DNA of 44,698 nucleotides from a virus. Below the pieces are notes generated by a model. It saw only the letters and a list, made by a program, of their open reading frames with translations. It was not told where the DNA came from and did not search any database. Positions 23,258-32,230 of the stretch are shown in pieces (the stretch's first letter is position 1; every line of letters starts with the position of its first letter). The DNA lies in IMG/VR virus record IMGVR_UViG_3300025120_000120, positions 1 through 44,698 of that record, one strand, 5' to 3'. The position numbers and the translations under genes are program-made.

Positions 23258-23454
23258 AACATCGTGATAATTATTACGTCAAGTTTGATAGGGACAAAAT
23301 TGACACACAAGGCATGAGTCTTCCTGGTAAATCAAAGAAACCAAGTAGTTATGAACCGATGCCAGTAAAAATTCGCACAATATTTACACCAGAAGAACGT
23401 GTCGAGTTGAAGCAAATCATTAATGAAGCACTTGACGAGAGGGAGAAAGCATGA
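23254..23454 (+). CDS. Hypothetical protein with MKHRDNYYVKFD N-terminus (copy 1)
   Basis: 66 residues. The first 12 residues, MKHRDNYYVKFD, are identical to those of the next gene, and the DNA is almost identical too. The rest (FTPEERVELKQIINEALDER) is a charged C-terminal helix. The function is unknown. It overlaps its neighbours by 4 nt on each side. Confidence 0.6.
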   Translation: MKHRDNYYVKFDRDKIDTQGMSLPGKSKKPSSYEPMPVKIRTIFTPEERVELKQIINEALDEREKA

Positions 23455-23486
23455 AGCATCGTGATAACTATTACGTCAAGTTTGAT
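23254..23486 (+). repeat. Duplicated 36-bp gene start (23254-23289 and 23451-23486)
   Basis: Two direct copies 197 bp apart, differing at two third-codon positions (AAA/AAG and AAT/AAC) over 36 bp. Each covers the start codon and the first 12 codons of its gene. It marks a recent local duplication or a selected N-terminal and initiation module. Confidence 0.9.
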
Positions 23487-23624
23487 GATGATGAACTACG
23501 ACAGATCTTGAAAGAGATTAGTAATGAAGAAGTGAAAGTAAGAATAAGAAGTGCATTGGGAGAAACTATTGATCCTATAGATAAGTTTCACGCAACTATT
23601 GCATATTATAATGATGAAGTTTAA
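23451..23624 (+). CDS. Hypothetical protein with MKHRDNYYVKFD N-terminus (copy 2)
   Basis: 57 residues: MKHRDNYYVKFDDDELRQIL, then KEISNEEVKVRIRSALGETI and a short tail ending YYNDEV. It shares its first 12 residues with the preceding gene, then diverges. It overlaps the start of purS by 11 nt. Function unknown. Confidence 0.6.
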   Translation: MKHRDNYYVKFDDDELRQILKEISNEEVKVRIRSALGETIDPIDKFHATIAYYNDEV

Positions 23625-23889
23625 AGCATTAGTATTCATCCGTCTAAGATCACAGGTAGATGACTCTCCTGGCAATGCTGTGAGAGACGCCTGTAAGCGA
23701 TTGTCTGAGTTGGATATCAAGAAACTTAGATTGGGTAAGGTAGTTGATGTTTGGTTAGAAGCAGAGACTAGAGAGTATGCTGAGAAGGAACTTGAGATGC
23801 TCTCAGATAGATTTCTTGCCAACACAGTTATGGAAGACTGGGATTATGAATTGACTGAAATTGAAGAATTTCCTAAAGGTATTGAATAA
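23614..23889 (+). CDS. purS: Phosphoribosylformylglycinamidine synthase subunit PurS
   Basis: 91 residues from ATG 23614 (ATG 23611 is equally possible); the normal size of PurS. Family features are FKALVFIRLRSQVDDSPGNA, RLGKVVDVWLE and, at the end, FLANTVMEDWDYEL. PurS bridges PurL and PurQ in the ATP-dependent amidation of FGAR, an early step of purine synthesis. No purL or purQ lies in this window, so it would have to work with host enzymes or with subunits encoded elsewhere. It sits in a unit with purC and purM. Confidence 0.85.
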   Translation: MKFKALVFIRLRSQVDDSPGNAVRDACKRLSELDIKKLRLGKVVDVWLEAETREYAEKELEMLSDRFLANTVMEDWDYELTEIEEFPKGIE

Positions 23890-24083
23890 TGGATGATTTT
23901 AACACACCAGGATCTAACAAGAGTTGGATGGATGATGGGTTCAAAAAGTATGCTGCTGAATGGCAACTCAATAATATTGAGAAACTATTGGATGCTAAGG
24001 TAGAACGCTGTCGTGTATACAACAGCGATAACCGAGATGAAGTATATAATCAGATTACTATTACATACAAACAGGAAGATTGA
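23889..24083 (+). CDS. Hypothetical protein between purS and purC
   Basis: 64 residues: MDDFNTPGSNKSWMDDGFKK then YAAEWQLNNIEKLLDAKVER. It has an acidic N-terminus, a helix and a C-terminal strand (YNQITITYKQED). The start overlaps the purS stop (TAATGG) and its stop overlaps the purC ATG (TGATG), so it is translated with the purine genes. No family is recognised. Confidence 0.6.
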   Translation: MDDFNTPGSNKSWMDDGFKKYAAEWQLNNIEKLLDAKVERCRVYNSDNRDEVYNQITITYKQED

Positions 24084-24781
24084 TGGAAGTTCTTATTGAA
24101 GGTAAGGTTAAGACTGTATATGCTGGTGATGATGCTGATCGTGTCATCATTGAGTATCATGATAAGGTGACTGCAGGGAACGGAGAGAAGGAAGATCATC
24201 CCTTAGGAAAGGGATCTCTCTGCTGTAGTATTTCATCAATCATCTTTGAGAAACTTTCCAAAGAACTTATCCCAACTCATTACATTAATATGGTTGGCGC
24301 TAATAAGATGATTTGTAAGAAGGTTAGTATTGTTCCTCTAGAAGTTATCTGTAGGAATCGTGCTGCTGGATCTATTGTTCGTGAAACAACTTTGGTAGAG
24401 GGTGCTCCATTACCACAACCGATTGTAGAATTCTTTTTGAAGGATGATAGTAAGCACGATCCTTTACTCACACCAGACAGGGTGCGTTTGATGGGATATG
24501 ATCCTGAACCTTTCATTGAGATGACACTCCGTATCAATGATTTCCTCCGTCAGATGTTCTACATCATGGGTATTGATCTTGTAGATTTTAAAGTTGAGTA
24601 TGGATATACTGCTCATGGTGAGTTGCTACTTGCTGATGAGATTAGTCCTGATAGTATGAGACTATGGAAGATTGGTAGTGATGAAAGATTTGATAAGGAT
24701 CTATTCCGAAAGGATGAAGGTGATATTGTTCCTGCATATCGTGAGATCCTTGATAGACTACAACCACTTGCTATTCAATGA
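24083..24781 (+). CDS. purC: SAICAR synthetase PurC
   Basis: 232 residues, a usual length. It catalyses CAIR + aspartate + ATP to SAICAR in purine biosynthesis. Motifs: the N-terminal EGKVKTVYAGDDADRVIIEY, the CRNRAAGSIVRE signature, and LLADEISPDSMRLW with the catalytic Asp-Glu. The start is the ATG overlapping the preceding stop; a TTG one codon earlier is unlikely. PurC is a known cyanophage metabolic gene that would boost nucleotides during infection. Confidence 0.95.
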   Translation: MEVLIEGKVKTVYAGDDADRVIIEYHDKVTAGNGEKEDHPLGKGSLCCSISSIIFEKLSKELIPTHYINMVGANKMICKKVSIVPLEVICRNRAAGSIVRETTLVEGAPLPQPIVEFFLKDDSKHDPLLTPDRVRLMGYDPEPFIEMTLRINDFLRQMFYIMGIDLVDFKVEYGYTAHGELLLADEISPDSMRLWKIGSDERFDKDLFRKDEGDIVPAYREILDRLQPLAIQ

Positions 24782-25017
24782 ACGATCTTAAAATCTATTG
24801 TCAAACTGAAGAGGATCAAACAAATATTGTTGAGTTTATTTTTTCACAAGATGAGAATGTAAAGATATGTACCTGGGAACCTGATCCGGTAGATACGGGA
24901 ACATGGGGAATGTTTGTTGATGATTTCCCGCCAGAATTGGTGGATAAGTTGGAGCAGTATCTTGAGAGTGAAGATTCTTGGGAACTTGATGAAGAAGTAG
25001 AGATGGAGTTAGAATGA
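24778..25017 (+). CDS. Hypothetical acidic protein
   Basis: 79 residues. NDLKIYCQTEEDQTNIVEFI then CTWEPDPVDTGTWGMFVDDF and a very acidic C-terminus (ESEDSWELDEEVEMELE). It overlaps purC by 4 nt and the next gene by 4 nt (ATGA). The pattern suggests a small alpha/beta domain with a disordered tail. No family is recognised. DNA-mimic behaviour is possible for such acidic tails but is unsupported here. Confidence 0.6.
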   Translation: MNDLKIYCQTEEDQTNIVEFIFSQDENVKICTWEPDPVDTGTWGMFVDDFPPELVDKLEQYLESEDSWELDEEVEMELE

Positions 25018-25283
25018 AGCATCACGTCCCTGATGAGATTAGAAAGAATTCTTTTGATTGCTTCAAGAGTTTGAATGAAGCAGAGAGAGCAGTTGTTATG
25101 TATGGTGATGATGCATATCGGGAGTCATTAGATCTTGATAATGATGATGCTCCCTGTTGGAAGATACCAAGTGGTGAATCGACAACATTTGTTGGATGGA
25201 ATCCCCAATGTATTCCAACAATTGATTACATAGTATGGAAACTAAAACGTCGTGAACAAATTGCTAAAGGAGAAATTTACTAA
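25014..25283 (+). CDS. Hypothetical conserved early protein
   Basis: 89 residues, MKHHVPDEIRKNSFDCFKSL then NEAERAVVMYGDDAYRESLD, and PTIDYIVWKLKRREQIAKGE at the C-terminus. It overlaps purM by 1 nt (TAATG). No domain is recognised. It is located between purC and purM and is probably translated with them. Confidence 0.6.
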   Translation: MKHHVPDEIRKNSFDCFKSLNEAERAVVMYGDDAYRESLDLDNDDAPCWKIPSGESTTFVGWNPQCIPTIDYIVWKLKRREQIAKGEIY

Positions 25284-26218
25284 TGGATTATAAGACTGCT
25301 GGTGTTGACATTATTAAAGGACGTTCATTTGTAGAGTATCTAAAGGTACTGGCACCTAAGATTGGTGGGTTCAATGGAATGATGGAGATCCCATCTGGAT
25401 ATGAGAACCCTGTACTAGTATCTGGTGCTGATGGTGTCGGAACTAAGATGAATATCTGTAGGATTGCTGATGATTACACCACTATTGGCCAGGATCTCGT
25501 TGCTATGTGTGTCAATGACGTTATATGTTCTGGTGCTAAACCATTATATTTTTTAGACTATATCTCTACCAAATCACTTGATGCCAATGTGAGTGACATT
25601 GTGTATGGAGTTAATGTTGGTTGTGTGATGGCTGGAATGGAACTACTGGGTGGAGAAACTGCAGAGCATTATAGACAAACTGATTATGATCTTGCTGGTT
25701 TCTGCACTGGTATTGTAGAGAAGAATGATATTGTTGATGGTAGTAATATTAGAGCAGGTGATGTAGTCATCGGTATTGAGAGCAATGGACTTCATAGTAA
25801 TGGGTACACACTCGTCAATGATATGTTATGGAGGAATTATATTTACTACAAGGAGATGCCTGAGTTGTTGAGGCCAACCACCATCTATGCCCGTCTAATC
25901 CAGCACCTGTTGGACGAAGTTCCTATCCTAGGCATGGCACATATTACTGGCGGAGGACTGCCTGAGAACCTTCCTAGGTGCCTTCCAGCAGGTCTTACCG
26001 TTGATGTTGACTATGGAGCATGGGATGTCCCAGAAATGTTTGAGACTATTCAACTTGCTGGCAACATCTCTGATGATGAGATGAGAAATGTATTCAATAT
26101 GGGTATTGGATTCTGTTTAGTTGTTCCAAAAGAAGTAGCGACATTAACTCAGAATTTAATTGCTGACACACCATTTGGTATGAGATCTTGGATCATTGGA
26201 AATGTGAAAGAAAATTGA
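25283..26218 (+). CDS. purM: AIR synthetase PurM
   Basis: 311 residues; bacterial PurM is about 345, so this is slightly short. It converts FGAM to AIR with ATP. Features are MDYKTAGVDIIKGRSFVEYL, the VSGADGVGTKM segment, DLVAMCVNDVICSGAKPLYF, ELLGGETAEH, ESNGLHSNGYTLV and HITGGGLPENLPR, all in family order. It is the last protein gene of the early purine operon; the tRNA gene follows within 6 nt. Confidence 0.96.
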   Translation: MDYKTAGVDIIKGRSFVEYLKVLAPKIGGFNGMMEIPSGYENPVLVSGADGVGTKMNICRIADDYTTIGQDLVAMCVNDVICSGAKPLYFLDYISTKSLDANVSDIVYGVNVGCVMAGMELLGGETAEHYRQTDYDLAGFCTGIVEKNDIVDGSNIRAGDVVIGIESNGLHSNGYTLVNDMLWRNYIYYKEMPELLRPTTIYARLIQHLLDEVPILGMAHITGGGLPENLPRCLPAGLTVDVDYGAWDVPEMFETIQLAGNISDDEMRNVFNMGIGFCLVVPKEVATLTQNLIADTPFGMRSWIIGNVKEN

Positions 26219-26223
26219 ATTAT

Positions 26224-26307
26224 GGGAGTATGGCGGAATTGGTAGACGCACCAGACTTAAAATCTGTTGAGAGCAATCTCGTGGGGGTTCAAGTCCCCCT
26301 ACTCCTA
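26224..26307 (+). tRNA. tRNA-Leu (anticodon UAA)
   Basis: Acceptor GGGAGTA (26224-26230) pairs with TACTCCT (26300-26306), the outermost pair being G-U. The D-arm is TGGCGGAATTGGTAGACGCA. The anticodon stem CAGA/TCTG encloses CTTAAAA, with anticodon TAA. A long variable arm and a T-arm GGGGGTTCAAGTCCCCC follow. No CCA is encoded. It reads UUA, a codon favoured by the AT-rich phage. Confidence 0.97.
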
Positions 26308-26318
26308 TTTAAAGCGTG

Positions 26319-26325
26319 ATAAATA
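26319..26325 (+). promoter_or_regulatory. T4-type late promoter (GATAAATA)
   Basis: TGATAAATAACT lies 28 nt before the ATG of the giant structural protein and right after the tRNA. It marks the switch from the early purine operon to late fibre genes. Confidence 0.7.
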
Positions 26326-26353
26326 ACTAACAACAGCAAGTTGCGATAGTAAG

Positions 26354-29300
26354 ATGCCTCTTAGTCGTCTAGATAATTTTTTAAAGAATGCGCGTGGCAA
26401 CATTCTCTACGTTAATCCAAACGATTTAGACGCCACAGATTCAATTGAGAATCAGGGAAATTCGTTAACTCGTCCTTTTAAAACTATTCAAAGGGCATTA
26501 ATTGAGGCAGCCAGATTTTCATATCAGAGTGGATTAGATAATGATAGATTTAGTAAAACAACGATACTTTTATATCCTGGAGAACACCTTGTAGATAACC
26601 GTCCTGGATGGATTCCGGATGGATCTAGTAATTTTAGACTTAGAAACGGACTTACCTCTTCAGACTTCCCTAATTTTTCATTAACTACTAATTTCGATCT
26701 TACTACAGAAAATAACGCATTATATAAGCTTAATAGTGTGCATGGTGGAATCATCCTACCTAGAGGCACCTCTCTTGTTGGTTTAGATCTTAGAAAAACT
26801 AAAATTCGTCCAAAATACGTTCCTGATCCCGAAAACGTTAACATCGAAAGATCTGCAATTTTCAGAGTAACAGGTACCTGCTACTCATGGCAGTTTTCAA
26901 TTTTTGATGGTGATCCAAATGGGGTTGTTTACAAAGATTATTCTTCTAATACATTTGTCCCTAATTTTTCTCACCATAAACTTACTTGTTTTGAGTATGC
27001 TGACGGAAAGAACGATGTAAAAATTAATGATGCATTTATAACTGATTTTGATGCTGGTAGAACTGATCTTGATATTTTTTATGAAAAGGTTGGATTAGCA
27101 TATGGGCCCTCCTCTGGTAGAGAGATTCAACCTGATTATCCAGATGCTGGACTTGACATTCAACCTAAGATTGATGAATACCGTATTGTTGGCCCTAAAA
27201 GTGGCGCAATTGGAATTACTAGTATCAAAGCAGGCGATGGTGTAACACCTTCAACAGAGATAACTGTAACTTTAGAAAATGCTTTATTTGGACTTGATGT
27301 TGATACCCCTATCAAAATTTCAAATGTAGCAACAGATTCATACAACGGACAATTTGTTGTTAGTGATGTCTTAGCTTCCACAGCAGAAGGAACTACCCAG
27401 TTTAAGTATAGTGTCTCCAATGCACCTGCTGATGCACTTCCCACTGCAACTGGATCTAAAGTTGACTTACAGTCTGACACTGTTACATCTGCATCTCCTT
27501 ACATTTTCAACATCTCTTTGCGTTCCGTCTTCGGCATGTGTGGTATGCACGCTGATGGAAGCAAGGCTCTTGGATTTAAATCCATGGTTGTTGCTCAATT
27601 TACAGGTATTGGACTTCAGAAGGACAAGAATGCTTTTGTAAAATATAATAGTAGTAGTGGAGAATATAAAGATTCTACTTTTGCAGGTAATGCAAATCTA
27701 CCTGAAGACAGTTTTGCTATCTTCAAACCTGACTATGAAAACTTCCATATTAAAGCATCGAATGACTCTGTTATTCAGATCGTTTCATGTTTTGCCATCG
27801 GTTATGCAAATCATTTCGTAACTGAGAGTGGTGGTGATTTATCTGTAACAAACTCAAACTCAAACTTTGGTGCTAAAGCACTTGTTTCTAAGGGATTCAA
27901 GCAAAATTCATTTGATAGAGATGATGTTGGATATATTACACATATTATTCCTCCAAAGGAACTTGAAACTTCGCAAGGTGCTATCGAATTCAATGCTATT
28001 GACGTAGAAAAAACTGTTGTTGGCGTTGCATCTACAAGCAGACTTTATCTTTATAATCAAACAAACGAAGATGCATCCCCTGATCATGTTATTGAGGGTT
28101 ATAGAATTGGCGCAAAAGAAAACGATACTCTTAACGTTTTAATTCCAGATAGTACGGGCACACCTACGAATTATTCAGCTCGTATTGTTATGCCTAATAC
28201 TGAGTTATCAACAACTCAGGACACATTCCAGAAAACTCATAAGGTTGGCAGAACATCTGGTATTAATAGCATCACATCAAGCACAATTACTTTAGATTCT
28301 CCACATAATATTCTTTCTGGAGAAAGTATTCGTGTCGTATCTGAAAATGCTCATTTACCTGATGGGCTAGAGAGTAATGCAGTTTACTTTGCAATTACGT
28401 CTGGTGTTGGAACCGATCAGATTAAGATTGCAAAAACTCTAAATGATTCTATTAGTGGCGACTCTCTTACTATTAATAACAAGGGTGGCATCTTAAGAGT
28501 TCAAAGTAGAGTATCTGATAAGAGTGCTGGTGATATTGGACACCCAATTCAATTTGACTCTAATGAGTCACAATGGTACGTTACTGTTGGAACTGCTACC
28601 ACAGACAATGACATCTATTCTACACTTGTAGGACTCGGTACAACGTCTCTTGGTGCTGCAACTCCTAGAACATTCATCAATCGTCAACCTGATACAAGAA
28701 ATGTCATTGATACGATTTATAGAGCACGTTATGTAATTCCCTCAGGATCTGGAATTACCTCTGCGCGTCCTCCCGTTGATGGATATGTCCTTCAGGATTC
28801 TTCCTTTGTAACTGGCGCGACTGATGCTGAAGTTGCTTCCTATTTCAGTCCAACCACAGTTAGCATCTCTAATGTTAATGAGCAAAGAAACTTTAGTTTC
28901 ATTGCCAATGCGAACTGGAACAGCAATACCGCAAATATTCTTACTGAACTTCCTCACAAACTCAAAGTTGGTTCAGAAGTAGAAATCAAGAATATTGTTA
29001 GTGCAAATAATCCTGTTGGAACCGCTAACTCTGGTTTTAATGGCAGATTCAATGTTACTGGTATTACCAGTGCTAGAGAATTTGCAGTTTCCTTAGTAAG
29101 TTCTTCTGGCCCTGGAACATTTGATAGCGATACATCCGCAAGAACCACAAGTCTTCCTACTTTCACTCAAACAAGAACTAAAGGAACATACCAAGTTTAT
29201 CGAGCTCAGCAAGTTCAAAGATATGTTGCTGGGGAACAGGATGGTATCTATCATCTGCTGATAGTTAATAATTCTAACTCTCCTTCAGTAGCACCCTTCT

Positions 29301-32230
29301 CTACTGAAAGATTCTCTCAATCAATTCAGCAACTTTATCCTCAGACTAATAGAGATAATCCCAAGAGTGATCCCGCAGAATCTGCATCGTTCGCTTTACC
29401 TATACCAATTGGTGAGACTGTTATTGATGATTCTCAAAGTAGCGTCACCAAGGAGACTGTAAACTCTCAGATCTTTGACTATAATATTGGTTTTGGCGTA
29501 ACTGAAGTTCAGTCAAATGGTGCTGGTGCTGCTCATACATTCTTCTCCACTATTGATCATGGACTAAATCGTGTTATTAATATTGGTATTGCTGATAGTG
29601 GTGCTGGATATGGTAATGGAAGTGCTGGATTCATTTACAATGCTAAATTAGTATCTGCTGGATCTGCTTCAACACAAGGACAAAACGCAACTGCCAGAAT
29701 TCAAGTTAACTCATCTGGTAATTTGGTTGCTGCCAAGATCATGGATGGAGGTAGTGCATATACATTAGGTGATTCTTTACAGATTGTTGGTGTTGGAACT
29801 ACTGCTCCTCATAGTGTCGGTATTGTCACAGTCACTAAGGTTTACGATAACACTGGTGATGTACTTCAATTAGTTAACGCTAAACCTTCATCAAATTATC
29901 CTTATAATACTCTTTATAGAATTACTGGAATTACTGCAGGATCTGCAAAGGAAGTTAAAGTAGCATCTGCATCAACTATAAGTGGGGCTGGAATTGGCGT
30001 TACAAATCTCGCCAATGCTGCAGTAGTAAATGTTGGAAGATCACTAAATGTAAGTTCATTTAACTACAATCAAGTTACTGGTGTTAGTGTTGTTACAACC
30101 ACTGAGAATCATGGACTGAGAGTTAACAACAAGGTTAACATTTCAGGTATTGATCAATCTCTTTATCGGGGAGACTTTATTATTAAGAAGACTGATGCAC
30201 TTAACTCTTTTGAGATTAGTGTTGGTGTAGGCACCACTGCTCCTAATCCTTCTGGAACAATCAAAGCACTTCCTAATGGATATTGTGCTTCTGGAGGAAA
30301 CATTGTCCTAGAAGATGAAAATCTTAGTGGAAGACAGCAAACAACATATGCAGGTATTACCACTACAGTATCCGCTGCCGTTCTTACTGCCGCAACCGCC
30401 TCTATTGACATCTTGAATGTCACAGAAACTGACATTAATATTGGTGATTATCTACTCATCGATAAAGAAATTGTAAGGGTAAAGTCAACTGTTACTGGAA
30501 ATCCTGTTACCGTTTTCCGTGGTGTTCTTGGTACTAGAGCAACATCACATGCAACAAATTCTGTAATCAAGAGAGTTACTTGTCGTCCGGTTGAATTTAG
30601 AAGAAACTCTATAATTCGTGCTTCTGGACATACATTTGAATACGTTGGTTATGGCCCTGGTAACTATTCTACTGCATTGCCAGAAAAGCAAGATAGATCT
30701 CTTACCACTAGAGAAGCACTCATTTCACAATCTCTGAAGGTGGATGGCGGTGTAAACGTCTACACGGGTATGAATGATGCTGGTGACTTCTATGTTGGTA
30801 ATAAGAAAGTAAGTTCTGCTACGGGGCAAGAAGAAGTCTTTGATGCACCTATTCCCACCGTTACTGGTGAAGATGTATCGACAAGTGGAGTTAGTGTTGG
30901 ATTTGACGTTCTGACTCCACTTGAGGCATCAATTAGTCGTTCTTTAAGAGTTGAAGGTGGCCCTGAAAACAATATTGTTTCTGAGTTTGACGGCCCTGTA
31001 ATCTTTAACAATAAGATTACTTCTACTTCAAATAAAGGTGTTGAGGCTAACTCTTTATTCTTGCAAGGTGACACGACGGTATCTAGAAAATATACTGTAG
31101 GTATTGCAACTCCTTCTCTTGCTGGTAACCCTGGTGATCTTGTTTATAATGCAAATCCATCTAAGGGTGGATATGTTGGTTGGATTTACACAACTAATAA
31201 TGACTGGTATAGATTTGGTAACGTAAGTCTTGAGAAGACTTTAAATGTTGCTATCTTCGATCAAGTAGGTATCGCTACTACTACACCTGGAGACTTTACA
31301 CTCAAGGTTGGAAATGGTTCTACATCATTCTCTCTCGATACTTCTGGAAGAGCAGGTGTTGGAACAGATGCAAATGTATTTAAGTTCAGAGTAGAGGGTG
31401 ACTCTTACTTTGGCGGAAATGTCAACTCATCAGGTATAATTACTGCTGCACAATTTATAGGTAATGGTTCTGGACTTAATAACCTACCCACTGACAGTCT
31501 GTTTAGTTCTGTTCCTCTTGGTATCGGAACTGGTATCTACCCTAATAACTTGGTTCGCGTAGGTGTTGGAACTTCTGTCCCTCACTTTAATCTTGATCTT
31601 GGCACAACCGGTGCAGGAACAACCGACATCAAGGTAAGAAACAATGCTGTCTTTGATGGTAGACTTGATGTTGTTAATGTCAATGTTAGTGGAGTAATTA
31701 CTGCTACATCTCATAAACTGGATAGTACAACTGGTGAGATTCGCACTGGTATTATCACTGCAACTAACATTGTTGTAGGAACTGCGCTCTCTACATCTAG
31801 TAATCAAACTGGATTTGGAACAGCATCACCTAGAGCAAAGGTTGATATTGAAGGATCTGTCAAGTTTAAGACATACTCGGAATTCGTTCAAACGCTTGAT
31901 ATCTCAAGTGGTAATGTCAATATTGACTTGTCTGACGCGCAATCTTTCACTCTTACGGTTGATGAGGCAGTAACACAGTTTACTCTTCTCAACCCACCTA
32001 CAGGGGCGACTGCATTCTCTATCTTAATCACTCAGGATAGCACAGGTTATTCTGTTGGTATCGCTACTTTCAAAGATAGTGGAGGAACGACAATACCTGT
32101 CAAGTTCCCTGCTGGTGGAGTATTACCCATCGTTACAACAACTGCAGGTAAGTCGGACATCTATTCATTCAAGACGTTCGATGGCGGTTCAACACTCTTC
32201 GGTGTAGTTGGAGGACAAAACTTCGCATGA
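26354..32230 (+). CDS. Giant tail fibre-like structural protein
   Basis: 1958 residues, the largest gene here. The conserved N-terminus (SRLDNFLKNARGNILYVNPN ... TRPFKTIQRALIEAARFSYQ) is typical of a cyanophage virion protein and leads into a right-handed beta-helix-like region. The long middle is beta-rich with GVGTT, TGITSA and SAGSAST-type repeats. Near residue 1700 SGIITAAQFIGNGSGLNNLP belongs to a module shared with the other fibres. The C-terminus (FTLLNPPTGATAFSILITQD ... LFGVVGGQNFA) looks like the trimer tip found on many phage fibres. It likely forms a long host-contact or baseplate fibre. Confidence 0.75.
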   Translation: MPLSRLDNFLKNARGNILYVNPNDLDATDSIENQGNSLTRPFKTIQRALIEAARFSYQSGLDNDRFSKTTILLYPGEHLVDNRPGWIPDGSSNFRLRNGLTSSDFPNFSLTTNFDLTTENNALYKLNSVHGGIILPRGTSLVGLDLRKTKIRPKYVPDPENVNIERSAIFRVTGTCYSWQFSIFDGDPNGVVYKDYSSNTFVPNFSHHKLTCFEYADGKNDVKINDAFITDFDAGRTDLDIFYEKVGLAYGPSSGREIQPDYPDAGLDIQPKIDEYRIVGPKSGAIGITSIKAGDGVTPSTEITVTLENALFGLDVDTPIKISNVATDSYNGQFVVSDVLASTAEGTTQFKYSVSNAPADALPTATGSKVDLQSDTVTSASPYIFNISLRSVFGMCGMHADGSKALGFKSMVVAQFTGIGLQKDKNAFVKYNSSSGEYKDSTFAGNANLPEDSFAIFKPDYENFHIKASNDSVIQIVSCFAIGYANHFVTESGGDLSVTNSNSNFGAKALVSKGFKQNSFDRDDVGYITHIIPPKELETSQGAIEFNAIDVEKTVVGVASTSRLYLYNQTNEDASPDHVIEGYRIGAKENDTLNVLIPDSTGTPTNYSARIVMPNTELSTTQDTFQKTHKVGRTSGINSITSSTITLDSPHNILSGESIRVVSENAHLPDGLESNAVYFAITSGVGTDQIKIAKTLNDSISGDSLTINNKGGILRVQSRVSDKSAGDIGHPIQFDSNESQWYVTVGTATTDNDIYSTLVGLGTTSLGAATPRTFINRQPDTRNVIDTIYRARYVIPSGSGITSARPPVDGYVLQDSSFVTGATDAEVASYFSPTTVSISNVNEQRNFSFIANANWNSNTANILTELPHKLKVGSEVEIKNIVSANNPVGTANSGFNGRFNVTGITSAREFAVSLVSSSGPGTFDSDTSARTTSLPTFTQTRTKGTYQVYRAQQVQRYVAGEQDGIYHLLIVNNSNSPSVAPFSTERFSQSIQQLYPQTNRDNPKSDPAESASFALPIPIGETVIDDSQSSVTKETVNSQIFDYNIGFGVTEVQSNGAGAAHTFFSTIDHGLNRVINIGIADSGAGYGNGSAGFIYNAKLVSAGSASTQGQNATARIQVNSSGNLVAAKIMDGGSAYTLGDSLQIVGVGTTAPHSVGIVTVTKVYDNTGDVLQLVNAKPSSNYPYNTLYRITGITAGSAKEVKVASASTISGAGIGVTNLANAAVVNVGRSLNVSSFNYNQVTGVSVVTTTENHGLRVNNKVNISGIDQSLYRGDFIIKKTDALNSFEISVGVGTTAPNPSGTIKALPNGYCASGGNIVLEDENLSGRQQTTYAGITTTVSAAVLTAATASIDILNVTETDINIGDYLLIDKEIVRVKSTVTGNPVTVFRGVLGTRATSHATNSVIKRVTCRPVEFRRNSIIRASGHTFEYVGYGPGNYSTALPEKQDRSLTTREALISQSLKVDGGVNVYTGMNDAGDFYVGNKKVSSATGQEEVFDAPIPTVTGEDVSTSGVSVGFDVLTPLEASISRSLRVEGGPENNIVSEFDGPVIFNNKITSTSNKGVEANSLFLQGDTTVSRKYTVGIATPSLAGNPGDLVYNANPSKGGYVGWIYTTNNDWYRFGNVSLEKTLNVAIFDQVGIATTTPGDFTLKVGNGSTSFSLDTSGRAGVGTDANVFKFRVEGDSYFGGNVNSSGIITAAQFIGNGSGLNNLPTDSLFSSVPLGIGTGIYPNNLVRVGVGTSVPHFNLDLGTTGAGTTDIKVRNNAVFDGRLDVVNVNVSGVITATSHKLDSTTGEIRTGIITATNIVVGTALSTSSNQTGFGTASPRAKVDIEGSVKFKTYSEFVQTLDISSGNVNIDLSDAQSFTLTVDEAVTQFTLLNPPTGATAFSILITQDSTGYSVGIATFKDSGGTTIPVKFPAGGVLPIVTTTAGKSDIYSFKTFDGGSTLFGVVGGQNFA

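Noticed and set aside
26224-26307. tRNA-Leu(UAA) as an attachment site
   Set aside because: tRNA-Leu genes are common attachment sites in bacteria, but no integrase and no duplicated tRNA 3' end are seen; this looks like a lytic phage tRNA.
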